Positions 1 to 9,137 of a stretch of 64,000 nucleotides of DNA are shown one piece after another (the stretch's first letter is position 1; each line of letters begins with the position of its first letter). This DNA comes from Cryobacterium sp. PH31-O1. GTDB lineage: Bacteria; Actinomycetota; Actinomycetes; Actinomycetales; Microbacteriaceae. Location: NCBI RefSeq assembly GCF_030063455.1, contig NZ_JASITB010000001.1, forward strand, positions 1 to 64,000, given 5' to 3'. Under the pieces are notes generated by a model. It ran no database searches, was not told the DNA's origin, and was given only the letters and a program-made list of their open reading frames with translations. Both the position numbers and the translations under genes were made by a program.

Positions 1-95
1 AGCTTATAAACTGGGCCCACGGTCCGAACATGGGCCCGGCGCCGGTCCCGCCCCGGCCGCAGTCCCCGTAAACCGAGGGTGTCACCCGAGAACGA

Positions 96-101
96 TAGAA
101 T
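96..101 (+). promoter_or_regulatory. -10 box placing dnaG on a leaderless transcript
   Basis: TAGAAT ends six bases before the ATG at 108, and there is no Shine-Dalgarno sequence in between. That spacing puts the transcription start at or next to the start codon. No convincing -35 is visible, so this is an inference from spacing only. Confidence 0.4.
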
Positions 102-107
102 TTGAAC

Positions 108-1973
108 ATGGCTGGACTGATTCGACAAAGTGACATCGAGGAGGTCAAGGCCCGCACCAACATCGCCGACATCATCGGTGACTACGTCACCCTGAAGTCT
201 GCTGGCGTCGGTTCGATGAAGGGTCTCTGCCCGTTTCACGACGAGCGCAGCCCCAGCTTTCACGTGCGCCCGCAGGTCGGTTTTTACCACTGCTTCGGCT
301 GCGGCGAAAGCGGCGACGTCTACTCTTTTCTGCAAAAGATGGACCACGTCAGCTTTAGCGAAGCCGTCGAACGCCTCGCCGGACGGGTCGGCCTCGACCT
401 GCACTACGAAGACGGTTCCGGCGCTGCCCCTGACCACGGCAATCGCGCGCGCTTGCTCGCCGCCAACCAGGCAGCGTCCGATTTCTTTATCGACCAGCTC
501 GGCAGCGCCGGCGCCGAAGTTGGCCGGGCCTTTCTCGGTCAGCGTGGCTTCGATGCAGCGGCCGCGACCCGCTTCGGGGTCGGCTTTGCACCGAAGAGTT
601 GGGACGAACTCACCAACCACCTGCGCGGTCGCGGTTTCACCACCGACGAGCTCACCCTGTCCGGTCTGGTCTCCAGCGGCGACCGGGGAATCTACGACCG
701 GTTCCGCGGCCGTCTGGTCTGGCCAATTCGCGATATCACCGGCCAGACCATCGGCTTCGGCGCCCGCAAGCTGCTTGACGACGACAAAGGGCCCAAATAT
801 TTGAACACCCCCGAATCGCCGGTCTACCACAAGGCCCAGGTGCTCTACGGGCTCGACCTCGCCAAACGCGACATCTCCCGCAGCCACCAGGTCGTTGTGG
901 TCGAGGGATACACCGACGTGATGGCGTGCCACCTGGCCGGCATCACGACGGCCGTCGCCACCTGCGGTACCTCCTTCGGCGTGGATCACATCAAGGTGCT
1001 GCGCCGGGTGCTCGGCGACGACTCGGGCGTTGGCGAAGTCGTGTTCACCTTCGACCCGGATGCTGCCGGCCAGAAGGCCGCTATGCGCGCCTTCAGCGAA
1101 GAGCAACGCTTCTCCGCCCAAACCTATGTGGCGGTCGGACCGGAGGGACTGGACCCCTGCGATCTGCGGCTGCAGCGCGGCGATGACGCTGTGCGCCGGC
1201 TGGTCGATTCGAAGAAGCCCATGTTCGAGTTCATGATTCGACAAATTCTCTCCCAGTACAACCTCGACACCGTAGAGGGCCGAACGGCGGCGCTGCGGGC
1301 CGCGGCACCGGTCGTCGGCGAGATTCGCGACCCTGTGCTGCGGCCCGGGTACACCCGTGAACTGGCGCGCATGCTCGGCGTCGACATGGGCGACGTTGCC
1401 AAGGCGGTCACTAACGCCCAGTCCGGCGCGCGGGCCGCGGCGAGCGGTGGACCGAACGCACCCCGCCACGGCGGCGCGGTCGAAGTGTTGCCCGAGCGCC
1501 CATTCTCCCTGGTCGAGCTGCCGACCGACCCGGTCACGCGACTTGAGCGGGACGGCCTCATGGCCATGCTGCAGCGGCCAACGCTGATCGGCCGGGATAT
1601 TCTCGACAGCGCGGTGCAGACATCCTTTGCGAATACCTCTCTCGCGGTCGTGCGCGACGCCATCGCCGCCAGCCTGGCGCACTTCGAAGCTCCAGATTGG
1701 CTTGATCGGGTGGTCGCCGAGGTACCCGACACCTTCAAGAACCTCGTGCAGGAACTCGCCATGGCAAACCTGCCCGAGCGCACCGAGAAAGACGTTGCCC
1801 GCTATGTGCGCGATATAACGATCGTGCTCATCGACAAGGACCTGCTTCGGCTCAAGGCCGAGTTGCTCGGTCGCCTCCAACGAGCGGATGCCGCCGACAC
1901 CGAAATGTATCGCACCCTTCAGCGAGAACTCGTGCGGGTCGAGGCCGAGCGCCGCGCCCTCCGCGAGGAATGA
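108..1973 (+). CDS. dnaG: DNA primase DnaG
   Basis: DNA primase, which makes the RNA primers that start replication strands at the fork, working with the DnaB helicase. The N-terminal CHC2 zinc finger is clear (Cys41, His44, Cys62, Cys65 counted from the ATG at 108), followed by the catalytic core and a Toprim domain with VEGYTD near residue 266 and the metal-binding FDPDAAG stretch. The 621-residue length is normal for the family. I prefer ATG 108 to the in-frame TTG at 102 because it matches the usual MAGLI start and fits a leaderless transcript. It stands alone here; the next gene is an unrelated transporter 216 bases on. Confidence 0.97.
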   Translation: MAGLIRQSDIEEVKARTNIADIIGDYVTLKSAGVGSMKGLCPFHDERSPSFHVRPQVGFYHCFGCGESGDVYSFLQKMDHVSFSEAVERLAGRVGLDLHYEDGSGAAPDHGNRARLLAANQAASDFFIDQLGSAGAEVGRAFLGQRGFDAAAATRFGVGFAPKSWDELTNHLRGRGFTTDELTLSGLVSSGDRGIYDRFRGRLVWPIRDITGQTIGFGARKLLDDDKGPKYLNTPESPVYHKAQVLYGLDLAKRDISRSHQVVVVEGYTDVMACHLAGITTAVATCGTSFGVDHIKVLRRVLGDDSGVGEVVFTFDPDAAGQKAAMRAFSEEQRFSAQTYVAVGPEGLDPCDLRLQRGDDAVRRLVDSKKPMFEFMIRQILSQYNLDTVEGRTAALRAAAPVVGEIRDPVLRPGYTRELARMLGVDMGDVAKAVTNAQSGARAAASGGPNAPRHGGAVEVLPERPFSLVELPTDPVTRLERDGLMAMLQRPTLIGRDILDSAVQTSFANTSLAVVRDAIAASLAHFEAPDWLDRVVAEVPDTFKNLVQELAMANLPERTEKDVARYVRDITIVLIDKDLLRLKAELLGRLQRADAADTEMYRTLQRELVRVEAERRALREE

Positions 1974-1976
1974 CCC

Positions 1977-2000
1977 GGGCAGCAGCCCCGTCTGCTGCCG
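1977..2000 (+). terminator. Possible dnaG terminator hairpin
   Basis: GGCAGCAG and CTGCTGCC pair perfectly (8 bp) around a six-base loop just after the dnaG stop codon. There is no T-tract, so this is a weak or Rho-assisted terminator at best. Confidence 0.35.
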
Positions 2001-2189
2001 CGCCAACATCTGAGCGGAAAAACTGGGACTGCAACACATGAGCTTGTGAATGTTGCAGATCTGTAAAGAAGCTGCGGCTGAGCGCGGCTATCGGCGAACT
2101 CTGTGCTAAATCTTGCCTAACAGCAAGATCAGTTGCGCCCATTTTGGTGCTTCTAATCGTGAGACTTCGACAGGAAGAGGACGACGGAT

Positions 2190-3824
2190 ATGACATCCGC
2201 ATTCACTAACGGCAAACGCGCTCTCGTTGCCACCACCGGGATTGCCCTCGCGGCATTGGTCCTTTCCGGTTGTGCCGCCGGAGGGGGAACCAACACCGAC
2301 TCCTCTGGCGGTCCAATCACCATAGGGACCACCGACAAGGTGACCGCGCTCGACCCGGCTGGTTCCTACGATGCCGCATCGTTTGCCGTGCAGACGCAGG
2401 TCTTTCCATTTCTCTTGAACAGCAAGTTCGGCACCGCGGACGTCGAACCCGACATCGCCGTCAGTGCCGAATTTACTGCGCCAACCGAGTACACCGTTGT
2501 GCTCAAGCCCGACCTCAAATGGGCCAACGGCAACGACCTGACCTCCTCGGACGTAAAGTTCAGCTTCGACCGTCAGCTCGCTATTGCTGATGACCTCGGA
2601 CCTTCATCGCTGCTTTATAATCTGGAGAGCACGGAGGCCGTCGACGACACCACCGTGGTCTTCACTCTCAAGGCCGGGAATGACCAGATCTTCCCGCAAA
2701 TTCTCTCCAGTCCGGCCGGCGTGCTCGTAGACGAGGACTCCTTCTCCGCCACCGAGATCACCTCCGACGATGACATCGTCGCGGCTGAAGCTTTTGCGGG
2801 CCAGTATGTACTTACCAGCTACGACTTCAACAACCTTCTGGCCTACAAGGCCTATGACGGATACCAAGGTCTGCTCGGGGCTGCGAAGACCGACGTCATC
2901 AACGTCAAATACTTCACCGACGCATCCAACCTCAAGCTTGAGGTTCAGGAAGGTGGCATCGACGTTGCCTACCGCAGTTTGTCAGCGACAGACATCGACG
3001 ACCTACGCGGCAATGACGCGGTCAAAGTTGTCGACGGCCCCGGTGGCGAGATTCGCTACATCACGTTCAACTTCAACACGCAGCCCTATGGCGCAACGAC
3101 CGCTGATGCTGACCCGGCCAAAGCCCTCGCCGTTCGTGCGGCCGTAGCCGATGTCGTTGACCGTGAAGAACTGGCCGACCAGGTCTACAAGGGCACATAC
3201 ACGCCGCTGTACTCCTACGTACCTGCAGGACTCACCGGAGCCAACGAATCCCTCAAGGGTCTCTACGGCGATGGCAACGGTGCACCCGACATTGAAAAGG
3301 CAGCGGCAGACCTCGCGGCAGCCGGCGTTCCCACGCCGATCGCGCTGAACCTGCAGTACAACGCCGACCACTACGGCCCCGGATCCAGCGACGAGTACGC
3401 GCTGATCAAGAGCCAGCTGGATGCCTCGGGCCTGTTCGACGTTAGCCTGCAGTCCACAGAGTGGGTGCAGTATTCCAAGGACCGCGTTGCTGACGTGTAC
3501 CCGGCGTATCAGCTCGGCTGGTTCCCGGACTACTCTGACGCCGACAACTACCTGGCCCCGTTCTTTGCCGAAGGCAACTTTTTGAAGAACCACTTCGACG
3601 ACGCCGAGGTCACCGCCCTGATCCAGAAGCAGGCAGTCACCAACGACGCCGAGGAGCGCACGGCTCTCATTGAAGAAATCCAGGACAAGGTTGCGGCCCA
3701 GCTGTCGACCGTGCCGCTGCTTCAGGGTGCGCAGGTAGCCATCACCGGGACCGACATCACCGGTACCGCAGACACGCTCGACGCCTCATTCAAGTTTCGT
3801 TACGGCGCGCTGGCCAAAGGCTAG
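2190..3824 (+). CDS. Peptide ABC transporter substrate-binding lipoprotein
   Basis: Family 5 extracellular solute-binding protein (SBP_bac_5), the ligand-capturing part of an importer for peptides or similar compounds. A lipoprotein signal runs to LVLSGC with the lipidated Cys at residue 28, so it is anchored outside the membrane. The rest matches the OppA/DppA fold in length (544 residues) and in family motifs such as the LKWANGN stretch and the GWFPDYSD region. The start is ATG 2190 behind GGAAGAGGACG. It begins the transport operon that runs to 8720 and is separated from the permeases by a strong hairpin. Substrate cannot be told from sequence. Confidence 0.92.
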   Translation: MTSAFTNGKRALVATTGIALAALVLSGCAAGGGTNTDSSGGPITIGTTDKVTALDPAGSYDAASFAVQTQVFPFLLNSKFGTADVEPDIAVSAEFTAPTEYTVVLKPDLKWANGNDLTSSDVKFSFDRQLAIADDLGPSSLLYNLESTEAVDDTTVVFTLKAGNDQIFPQILSSPAGVLVDEDSFSATEITSDDDIVAAEAFAGQYVLTSYDFNNLLAYKAYDGYQGLLGAAKTDVINVKYFTDASNLKLEVQEGGIDVAYRSLSATDIDDLRGNDAVKVVDGPGGEIRYITFNFNTQPYGATTADADPAKALAVRAAVADVVDREELADQVYKGTYTPLYSYVPAGLTGANESLKGLYGDGNGAPDIEKAAADLAAAGVPTPIALNLQYNADHYGPGSSDEYALIKSQLDASGLFDVSLQSTEWVQYSKDRVADVYPAYQLGWFPDYSDADNYLAPFFAEGNFLKNHFDDAEVTALIQKQAVTNDAEERTALIEEIQDKVAAQLSTVPLLQGAQVAITGTDITGTADTLDASFKFRYGALAKG

Positions 3825-3862
3825 ACGGTACTACGACTAGAGTTCTCTCTAGTTTGATCACC

Positions 3863-3906
3863 GGGGGTGTTCAGCGATGCTATCGCTGGGCACCCCCGAT
3901 TCTTTT
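3863..3906 (+). terminator. Strong intra-operon hairpin after the binding protein
   Basis: GGGGGTG-TT-CAGCGAT pairs with ATCGCTG-GG-CACCCCC (two G-T wobbles) around a GCT loop at 3863-3897, followed by TTCTTTT. This is a textbook intrinsic terminator inside the operon and would leave more binding-protein mRNA than permease mRNA. Confidence 0.8.
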
Positions 3907-3923
3907 GCAATTGTGAGGTAGTA

Positions 3924-5015
3924 ATGACCACTGTGGCCATGAAGCCGCCGGTACCGGCCGCTGGGCGTAGCCCGAAGAAGAAGACCAGCCCGGGCGGCGG
4001 AATAAGCCGCTACCTCCTGATTCGGTTCCTCCTCATCTTTCCCACCATTTTCATTCTGGTTTCGATGGTGTTCTGGCTCATGCGCACGACGGGAGACCCG
4101 ATCACTGCCGCGTTGGGTGGCAAGCTTGGCCCCGACCAGCTCGCCGAACTGATCAGCAATGCCGGCTACGACCGCCCGATTTTCATTCAGTACGTCGAAT
4201 ATCTGGGGCAGGTGTTCACCGGCAACTTCGGAACGACTATCAGCACCAACCGTCCGGTCTCTGAAGTGCTCTTCACCTATGGGTCAGCAACGGCGGAGCT
4301 CGTGTTCTACTCCCTGATCGTCGCTTTTATCGTTGGTATTCCGCTCGGCATGATTGCTGCCTACTGGCGCGACAAGGCACCGGACGCTTTTCTGCGCGTC
4401 TTCGCCATCCTCTGCTACGCCACCCCCGTCTTTTTCGCTGGACTGCTGCTCAAGCTGGTTTTCGCTGTCTGGTTCAAAATATTGCCGCCCTCTGGGAGAG
4501 CGAGTATCGGCTCCGAACTGCAGATGCAGCTACTACCAGACAAGACCGGCATCTATTTCATCGACGCGATAAAAACCGGCGATCCGATGGTCCTGAGCGA
4601 TGTGCTCATGCATGCGGTGCTGCCCGCTCTCGCCCTTGGACTATTGACCGCCGGCGTGTTCCTTCGTCTGGTGCGCACCAACGTCATTGGAACGCTTGGC
4701 ACGGACTATGTCAATGCCGCCCGGTCGCGGGGAGTCAACGAATTTCGTCTGGTGCGCACGCACGCCTACCGTCCCGCGCTCATTCCCATCATTACCGTTA
4801 TCGGCTTGCAGGTGGCCTTGCTGCTTGGTGGCGCTGTCCTCACCGAAACCACCTTCGAATGGAAGGGTTTGGGGTTTGTGCTCATTGAATTCATCAAGGC
4901 CCGCGACTTCGTTGCCGTGCAGGGCATTGTGGCCCTTCTGGCCGTTATCGTTGCGCTATCGAACTTTATCGTCGACATCATCGCCGCGCTCATCGACCCG
5001 AGAGTGCGGTACTAA
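3924..5015 (+). CDS. Peptide ABC transporter permease (DppB/OppB type)
   Basis: First inner-membrane permease of the importer, 363 residues with about six hydrophobic segments. The cytoplasmic EAA-type loop that contacts the ATPase is visible as DYVNAARSRGVNE. The reading frame is open back to GTG 3867, but that codon sits inside the terminator hairpin. ATG 3924, behind TGTGAGGTAGTA, gives the natural N-terminus MTTVAMKPP. Two bases separate it from the next permease, so the two are co-translated. Role by family: forms half of the transmembrane channel. Confidence 0.93.
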   Translation: MTTVAMKPPVPAAGRSPKKKTSPGGGISRYLLIRFLLIFPTIFILVSMVFWLMRTTGDPITAALGGKLGPDQLAELISNAGYDRPIFIQYVEYLGQVFTGNFGTTISTNRPVSEVLFTYGSATAELVFYSLIVAFIVGIPLGMIAAYWRDKAPDAFLRVFAILCYATPVFFAGLLLKLVFAVWFKILPPSGRASIGSELQMQLLPDKTGIYFIDAIKTGDPMVLSDVLMHAVLPALALGLLTAGVFLRLVRTNVIGTLGTDYVNAARSRGVNEFRLVRTHAYRPALIPIITVIGLQVALLLGGAVLTETTFEWKGLGFVLIEFIKARDFVAVQGIVALLAVIVALSNFIVDIIAALIDPRVRY

Positions 5016-5017
5016 CC

Positions 5018-6109
5018 ATGGCAACGCTCACTTCTGACACCACGCACTCACCCAAGGCTCCGCTGTGGACACGGCTTCCCATCGTGCACCAGGTGCGTCA
5101 AAGCGTCGGGCTGCAACGAGGCATGCTCGTAGCCGGTCTCATCATCACCGGCATCTTCATTCTGACCGCAATCTTCGCACCACTGCTCGCGCCGTACGGC
5201 TTCAGCCAACTGCGCGATGAGAACGGTACTTTTGGGGCCCAACTGGAGCCAGGCGGCAATCATCTGCTTGGCACCACCGTCGGCGGCTACGATGTGCTCT
5301 CCCGGGTGATCTGGGGCTCGCAAACCGCGATCGCCGTTATGGTCGTGGCCGTCGTGCTGTCAATCTTTGCCGGTGTTGCGCTCGGCCTCGTCTCGGGATA
5401 CTTCGGCGGCTGGCTCGACCGGGTGCTCGTCGTCGTGTGCGACGCCGTTTACGCCTTCCCGGCCTTGCTGCTCGCCATCGTCATGGGCATCGTCATCTCC
5501 GGCGGTCGCTCCGACCTCATCGGCGGCATCCTTGCCGCGGCGATTTCGATCACCGTGGTGTTCATTCCGCAGTATTTCCGTGTGATCCGGGCAGAGACAG
5601 TGCGCATCAAGGCCGAAGCATACGTGGAATCGGCTCGAGTGCTCGGTGCCAGCAGCGGACGAATTATGTTTCGGCACGTACTGCGCAACGCCACCCGCAC
5701 GCTCCCGCTCATCTTCACGCTTAACGCCTCCGAAGCGCTGCTGACCCTCGCGGGCCTCGGTTTCATCGGTTTCGGCATCGAACCGTCGTCGGCAGCCGAA
5801 TGGGGCTACGACCTCAACAAGTCACTCTCCGACGTGACAAGTGGAATATGGTGGAGCAGCCTGTTCCCCGGCCTGGCCATCGTGCTGGTGGTACTCGGCA
5901 TCACTCTGGTCGGCGAAAGCCTCAACGACCTCGCCGACCCTCGCCTGCGCAGTCGTCGCGCGCCCGGCAAAAACGCCGGTGTCGTCGCCGCCACCAGTGT
6001 GGTTGCCGGTGGCACGCTCACCGCTGGTCCCGGCGGCGTGGATGGGCTCGAAACGAGTCCGCCGTTGCCCGACGTCCACCCGAACGATGACCCTTTCGAG
6101 GCCAAATAA
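5018..6109 (+). CDS. Peptide ABC transporter permease (DppC/OppC type)
   Basis: Second inner-membrane permease, partner of the upstream DppB-like subunit. The family hallmark loop AYVESARVLGAS lies near the expected place before the last membrane segments. It is 363 residues long, with a Gly/Val-rich C-terminal tail of about 50 residues beyond the usual end (after LADPRLR) that carries no recognised domain. Its TAA stop overlaps the next gene's ATG by one base (TAATG), indicating translational coupling to the ATPase. Confidence 0.93.
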   Translation: MATLTSDTTHSPKAPLWTRLPIVHQVRQSVGLQRGMLVAGLIITGIFILTAIFAPLLAPYGFSQLRDENGTFGAQLEPGGNHLLGTTVGGYDVLSRVIWGSQTAIAVMVVAVVLSIFAGVALGLVSGYFGGWLDRVLVVVCDAVYAFPALLLAIVMGIVISGGRSDLIGGILAAAISITVVFIPQYFRVIRAETVRIKAEAYVESARVLGASSGRIMFRHVLRNATRTLPLIFTLNASEALLTLAGLGFIGFGIEPSSAAEWGYDLNKSLSDVTSGIWWSSLFPGLAIVLVVLGITLVGESLNDLADPRLRSRRAPGKNAGVVAATSVVAGGTLTAGPGGVDGLETSPPLPDVHPNDDPFEAK

Positions 6110-7812
6110 TGAGCGCTGATTCCCTGCCCGATGTCGTACGTATCGAGAACCTCAATGTGACCTTCGCCACCGACGGCGGCGCTGTCAAAGCCGTGGATGG
6201 TGTGAGCCTGCACGTCGCACCTGGCGAGGTGCTCGCCATTGTGGGCGAGAGCGGAAGCGGAAAAACGGTGACCGCACGCACCATCCTCGGTCTGCTCCCG
6301 GAGACAGCCACCGCCCACGGCGCCGTCATTCTTAGCAGCAAAGATGGCGCCAACTCGAACGACGTTCTCGCCGTCAGCAAGCAGAAGCTTCGTCAACTGC
6401 GGGGAACGGATGTCTCCATGGTCTTTCAGGAGCCGTCCACGGCTCTCAACCCCGTCTTCACGGTCGGCTGGCAGATCGCCGAGGGCATCCGCGCCCACGG
6501 TGAATTCAGCCGCAAGGAGGCGCGCGCCAAAGCCATTGAGATTCTCGGCCGGGTCGGAATCCCCGACCCCCAGAGCCGAGTCGACTACTACCCGCATCAG
6601 TTCTCCGGCGGTCAAAAGCAGCGCGTCGTCATTGCCATGGCCCTCGTGCTCGACCCCGGGCTCATCGTGGCCGACGAACCGACCACCGCCCTCGACGTGA
6701 CCGTGCAGGCCGAGATCCTCGACCTGCTGCGCCGCTGCCGCGACGAATTCGGCACCGCCATCGTGCTCATCACCCACAACATGGGGGTCGTCGCTGACCT
6801 GGCCGATCGTGTTGCCGTCATGTACGAGGGCAAGGTCGTCGAAGAGGCAACAGCGCAGGCCCTGTTCTCGAACCCGCAGCACGACTACACCAAGCGACTG
6901 CTCGGCTCGGTACCTCACGTTGGACAGGGGACCACCCGTGCTACCGCTCGGGCACTTGCCCGCGAACCCGGCTGGGCAGAAGAAACGCCGGTCGTCGTCG
7001 CCGACAACCTAAAGATCCAGTACCCGGGACGGCTGGGTAAACCCGGTTTCACCGCCGTCGATGGCGTGAGCTTCGTGATCCGGTCCGGCGAGGTGCTCGG
7101 CCTCGTGGGTGAGAGCGGATCCGGCAAGACCACCATCGGTCGCGCCATGGCCGGACTCACCCGGGTCACCGACGGTTCCCTCACCGTGCTCGGTCACGAG
7201 ATGAACGGATTCAGGGAGCGCGCCTTCAAGAAGGTGCGCAGCGAGATCGGCTTCGTCTTCCAGGACCCGGCGTCGAGCTTCAACCCGTTGCTCACCATCG
7301 CTGAGTGCGTGGCCGAACCACTCGTCGTGCACGGTCGCGCCGCCAACGCCGGTGCGGCACGCAAACGGGTCAACGAACTGCTCGAGGCGGTGCAGTTGCC
7401 CCGCGCCTATGGCGATCGCTACCCGCACGAGCTCAGCGGAGGTCAACGTCAGCGTGCGAGCCTGGCCCGTGGTCTTGCGCTGGAACCGAGTCTGCTGATA
7501 GCGGACGAGCCGACCAGTGCGCTCGACGTGTCGGTGCAGGCGAAAGTGCTCGAACTCTTCGCTGAGCTGCAGAGGGAGTTCGGGTTCGCCGCGCTTTTCA
7601 TCAGCCACGACCTCGCCGTCGTCGACATTCTCGCCGACCGCATCGCCGTGCTCTACAAGGGGAAACTGGTCGAGGAAGGCACCGGTGCCGAGGTGCTCGG
7701 TGCCCCGAAGGATGCTTACACCCAGCGGCTGCTCGCCTCGCTCCCGGTTCCCGATCCGGCTGCGCAGGCACTGCGGAGGGATGAACTTCGCATTCTGCGT
7801 GCGGCAGGATAG
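6109..7812 (+). CDS. Fused double ABC ATPase (DppD-DppF type)
   Basis: Energy-coupling subunit made of two complete nucleotide-binding domains in one 567-residue chain. Domain 1 has Walker A GESGSGKT near residue 48, signature FSGGQKQR and Walker B VADEPTTALD. Domain 2 repeats these as GESGSGKT, LSGGQRQR and IADEPTSALD. In many bacteria DppD and DppF are separate genes; the fusion fixes their 1:1 ratio. It would drive uptake through the two permeases just upstream. The next gene, starting 5 bases after the stop, encodes yet another ATPase domain. Confidence 0.94.
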   Translation: MSADSLPDVVRIENLNVTFATDGGAVKAVDGVSLHVAPGEVLAIVGESGSGKTVTARTILGLLPETATAHGAVILSSKDGANSNDVLAVSKQKLRQLRGTDVSMVFQEPSTALNPVFTVGWQIAEGIRAHGEFSRKEARAKAIEILGRVGIPDPQSRVDYYPHQFSGGQKQRVVIAMALVLDPGLIVADEPTTALDVTVQAEILDLLRRCRDEFGTAIVLITHNMGVVADLADRVAVMYEGKVVEEATAQALFSNPQHDYTKRLLGSVPHVGQGTTRATARALAREPGWAEETPVVVADNLKIQYPGRLGKPGFTAVDGVSFVIRSGEVLGLVGESGSGKTTIGRAMAGLTRVTDGSLTVLGHEMNGFRERAFKKVRSEIGFVFQDPASSFNPLLTIAECVAEPLVVHGRAANAGAARKRVNELLEAVQLPRAYGDRYPHELSGGQRQRASLARGLALEPSLLIADEPTSALDVSVQAKVLELFAELQREFGFAALFISHDLAVVDILADRIAVLYKGKLVEEGTGAEVLGAPKDAYTQRLLASLPVPDPAAQALRRDELRILRAAG

Positions 7813-7817
7813 AAGGT

Positions 7818-8720
7818 ATGAGGCATGGCGCGGCATCCGTTCCCCCGATCACTACGAGCGATCTGACGATCGAATACCCGCCACACGGGGCGAGCCCGGC
7901 ATTTGTCGCGGTGCACGGGTTCACCCTGCGTATCGCTCCGGGCGAGGTGGTGGGGCTGCTCGGCGAGAGTGGCTCCGGCAAGAGCACCCTGGCCCGGGTG
8001 CTCTCCGGTGACGCCTTCGTGAGCGACGCTACCGGCATCCGTCCCCAGATCACCGGGGGAGAGGCGACCGTGCTCGGCTACGGCCTGCGCCGCATCAGCA
8101 AGCGCAAGCTGCGAGGGCTCACCTTCGGCGTCGGGGTGCTGGCCCAGGATGCCGCAGACACACTGCCGTCGACCCTGACGGTGGCCGAGATCGTGGCCGA
8201 GCCGGTGCTCGAACGGGACTCGCGCTACAACCGTCGTGCGCTCGGTGCCCGAGTGGCCACCATGATCGATGCGGTGCGCCTCCCGCTGGCCGTTCTTGGG
8301 CAGTATCCATACGAGCTCTCCAGCGGCCAACGGCAGCGTGTGGCGCTGGCTCAGGCGCTCGTGCTGGGCCCGACCCTGCTGATCGCTGACGAGCCTACAG
8401 CGGGCGTTGACGTGCTGGTGCGTGACGCCGTGATCGACTTGATTAGCGAACTGCAGCGGGAGAGATCGTTCTCGGCACTCGTAATCAGCCACGATCTGGC
8501 CGTGCTGCGGCGGGTCGCCAACCGCATCGGCGTCATGCACCAGGGCGTGCTGGTCGGCCTCGGCACCATCGACGACGTGTTTCGAGACCCTTGGCATCCC
8601 TACGTGCGGGGTCTCGCCGCAGCCCTGCAGCCCGACCTCAATGTCCCTGACGTCGATGACGCCCACAGCGTTGCCGTTGGCGACGTGGGTGATGAAACGG
8701 ATGCTGCGGCCGGGAGTTGA
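7818..8720 (+). CDS. Additional ABC ATPase of the peptide transporter operon
   Basis: Single ABC nucleotide-binding domain, 300 residues: Walker A GESGSGKST, a signature reading LSSGQRQR (Ser for the usual second Gly), and Walker B IADEPTAGVD, then the ISHDL switch histidine. It follows the fused ATPase at 5 bases, so it belongs to the same transcript. It is a third, apparently surplus ATPase domain for one pair of permeases. It may replace one half of the fusion, or serve another permease pair elsewhere. The C-terminal 30 residues are acidic and unlike the family. Confidence 0.85.
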   Translation: MRHGAASVPPITTSDLTIEYPPHGASPAFVAVHGFTLRIAPGEVVGLLGESGSGKSTLARVLSGDAFVSDATGIRPQITGGEATVLGYGLRRISKRKLRGLTFGVGVLAQDAADTLPSTLTVAEIVAEPVLERDSRYNRRALGARVATMIDAVRLPLAVLGQYPYELSSGQRQRVALAQALVLGPTLLIADEPTAGVDVLVRDAVIDLISELQRERSFSALVISHDLAVLRRVANRIGVMHQGVLVGLGTIDDVFRDPWHPYVRGLAAALQPDLNVPDVDDAHSVAVGDVGDETDAAAGS

Positions 8721-8949
8721 GGCGGGGCGCGACCGGTCACATCCGCTGTAGCGCGTGACCGGTCGTGCCGACGTCGACACGCCCGACCGGCTTGGCGCGC
8801 CCGAGACTGCTCATGTGTTGCTCTGGCCCACTTTGCGAGGGCTGCACCGCATATGACGCGACATATTCGGCAGTTGGAGTCGATCAAAACCCGTCGTGGT
8901 TTTGGACTGCCAGGAAACCTTGGTAAAGTAGCAACGCTGTTCACAGCAT

Positions 8950-9022
8950 TCCTCGATAGCTCAATTGGCAGAGCAGCGCACTGTTAATGCGCAGGTTCTT
9001 GGTTCGAGTCCAAGTCGGGGAG
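8950..9022 (+). tRNA. tRNA-Asn (GTT)
   Basis: Cloverleaf of 73 bases. Acceptor TCCTCGA pairs with TCGGGGA (one T-G wobble), the D-arm is GCTC/GAGC, anticodon stem GCGCA/TGCGC encloses the loop CTGTTAA with GTT at 8983-8985, and the T-arm has GGTTCGAGTCC. Discriminator is G and no CCA is encoded. Confidence 0.95.
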
Positions 9023-9024
9023 CG

Positions 9025-9062
9025 AAAGGCCACTCAGGGCTCCACCCCGGGTGGCCTTTTTT
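9025..9062 (+). terminator. tRNA-Asn terminator
   Basis: AAAGGCCAC (9025-9033) pairs perfectly with GTGGCCTTT (9051-9059), and the descending arm runs into TTTTTT. It lies 3 bases after the tRNA. Confidence 0.9.
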
Positions 9063-9137
9063 GTCGGTACGTTTTGTTTCGACGAAAAAGTTCCTTCCCA
9101 ATGTGAATGGCTTGGGCACAAGAGACGGCGGACAGCA

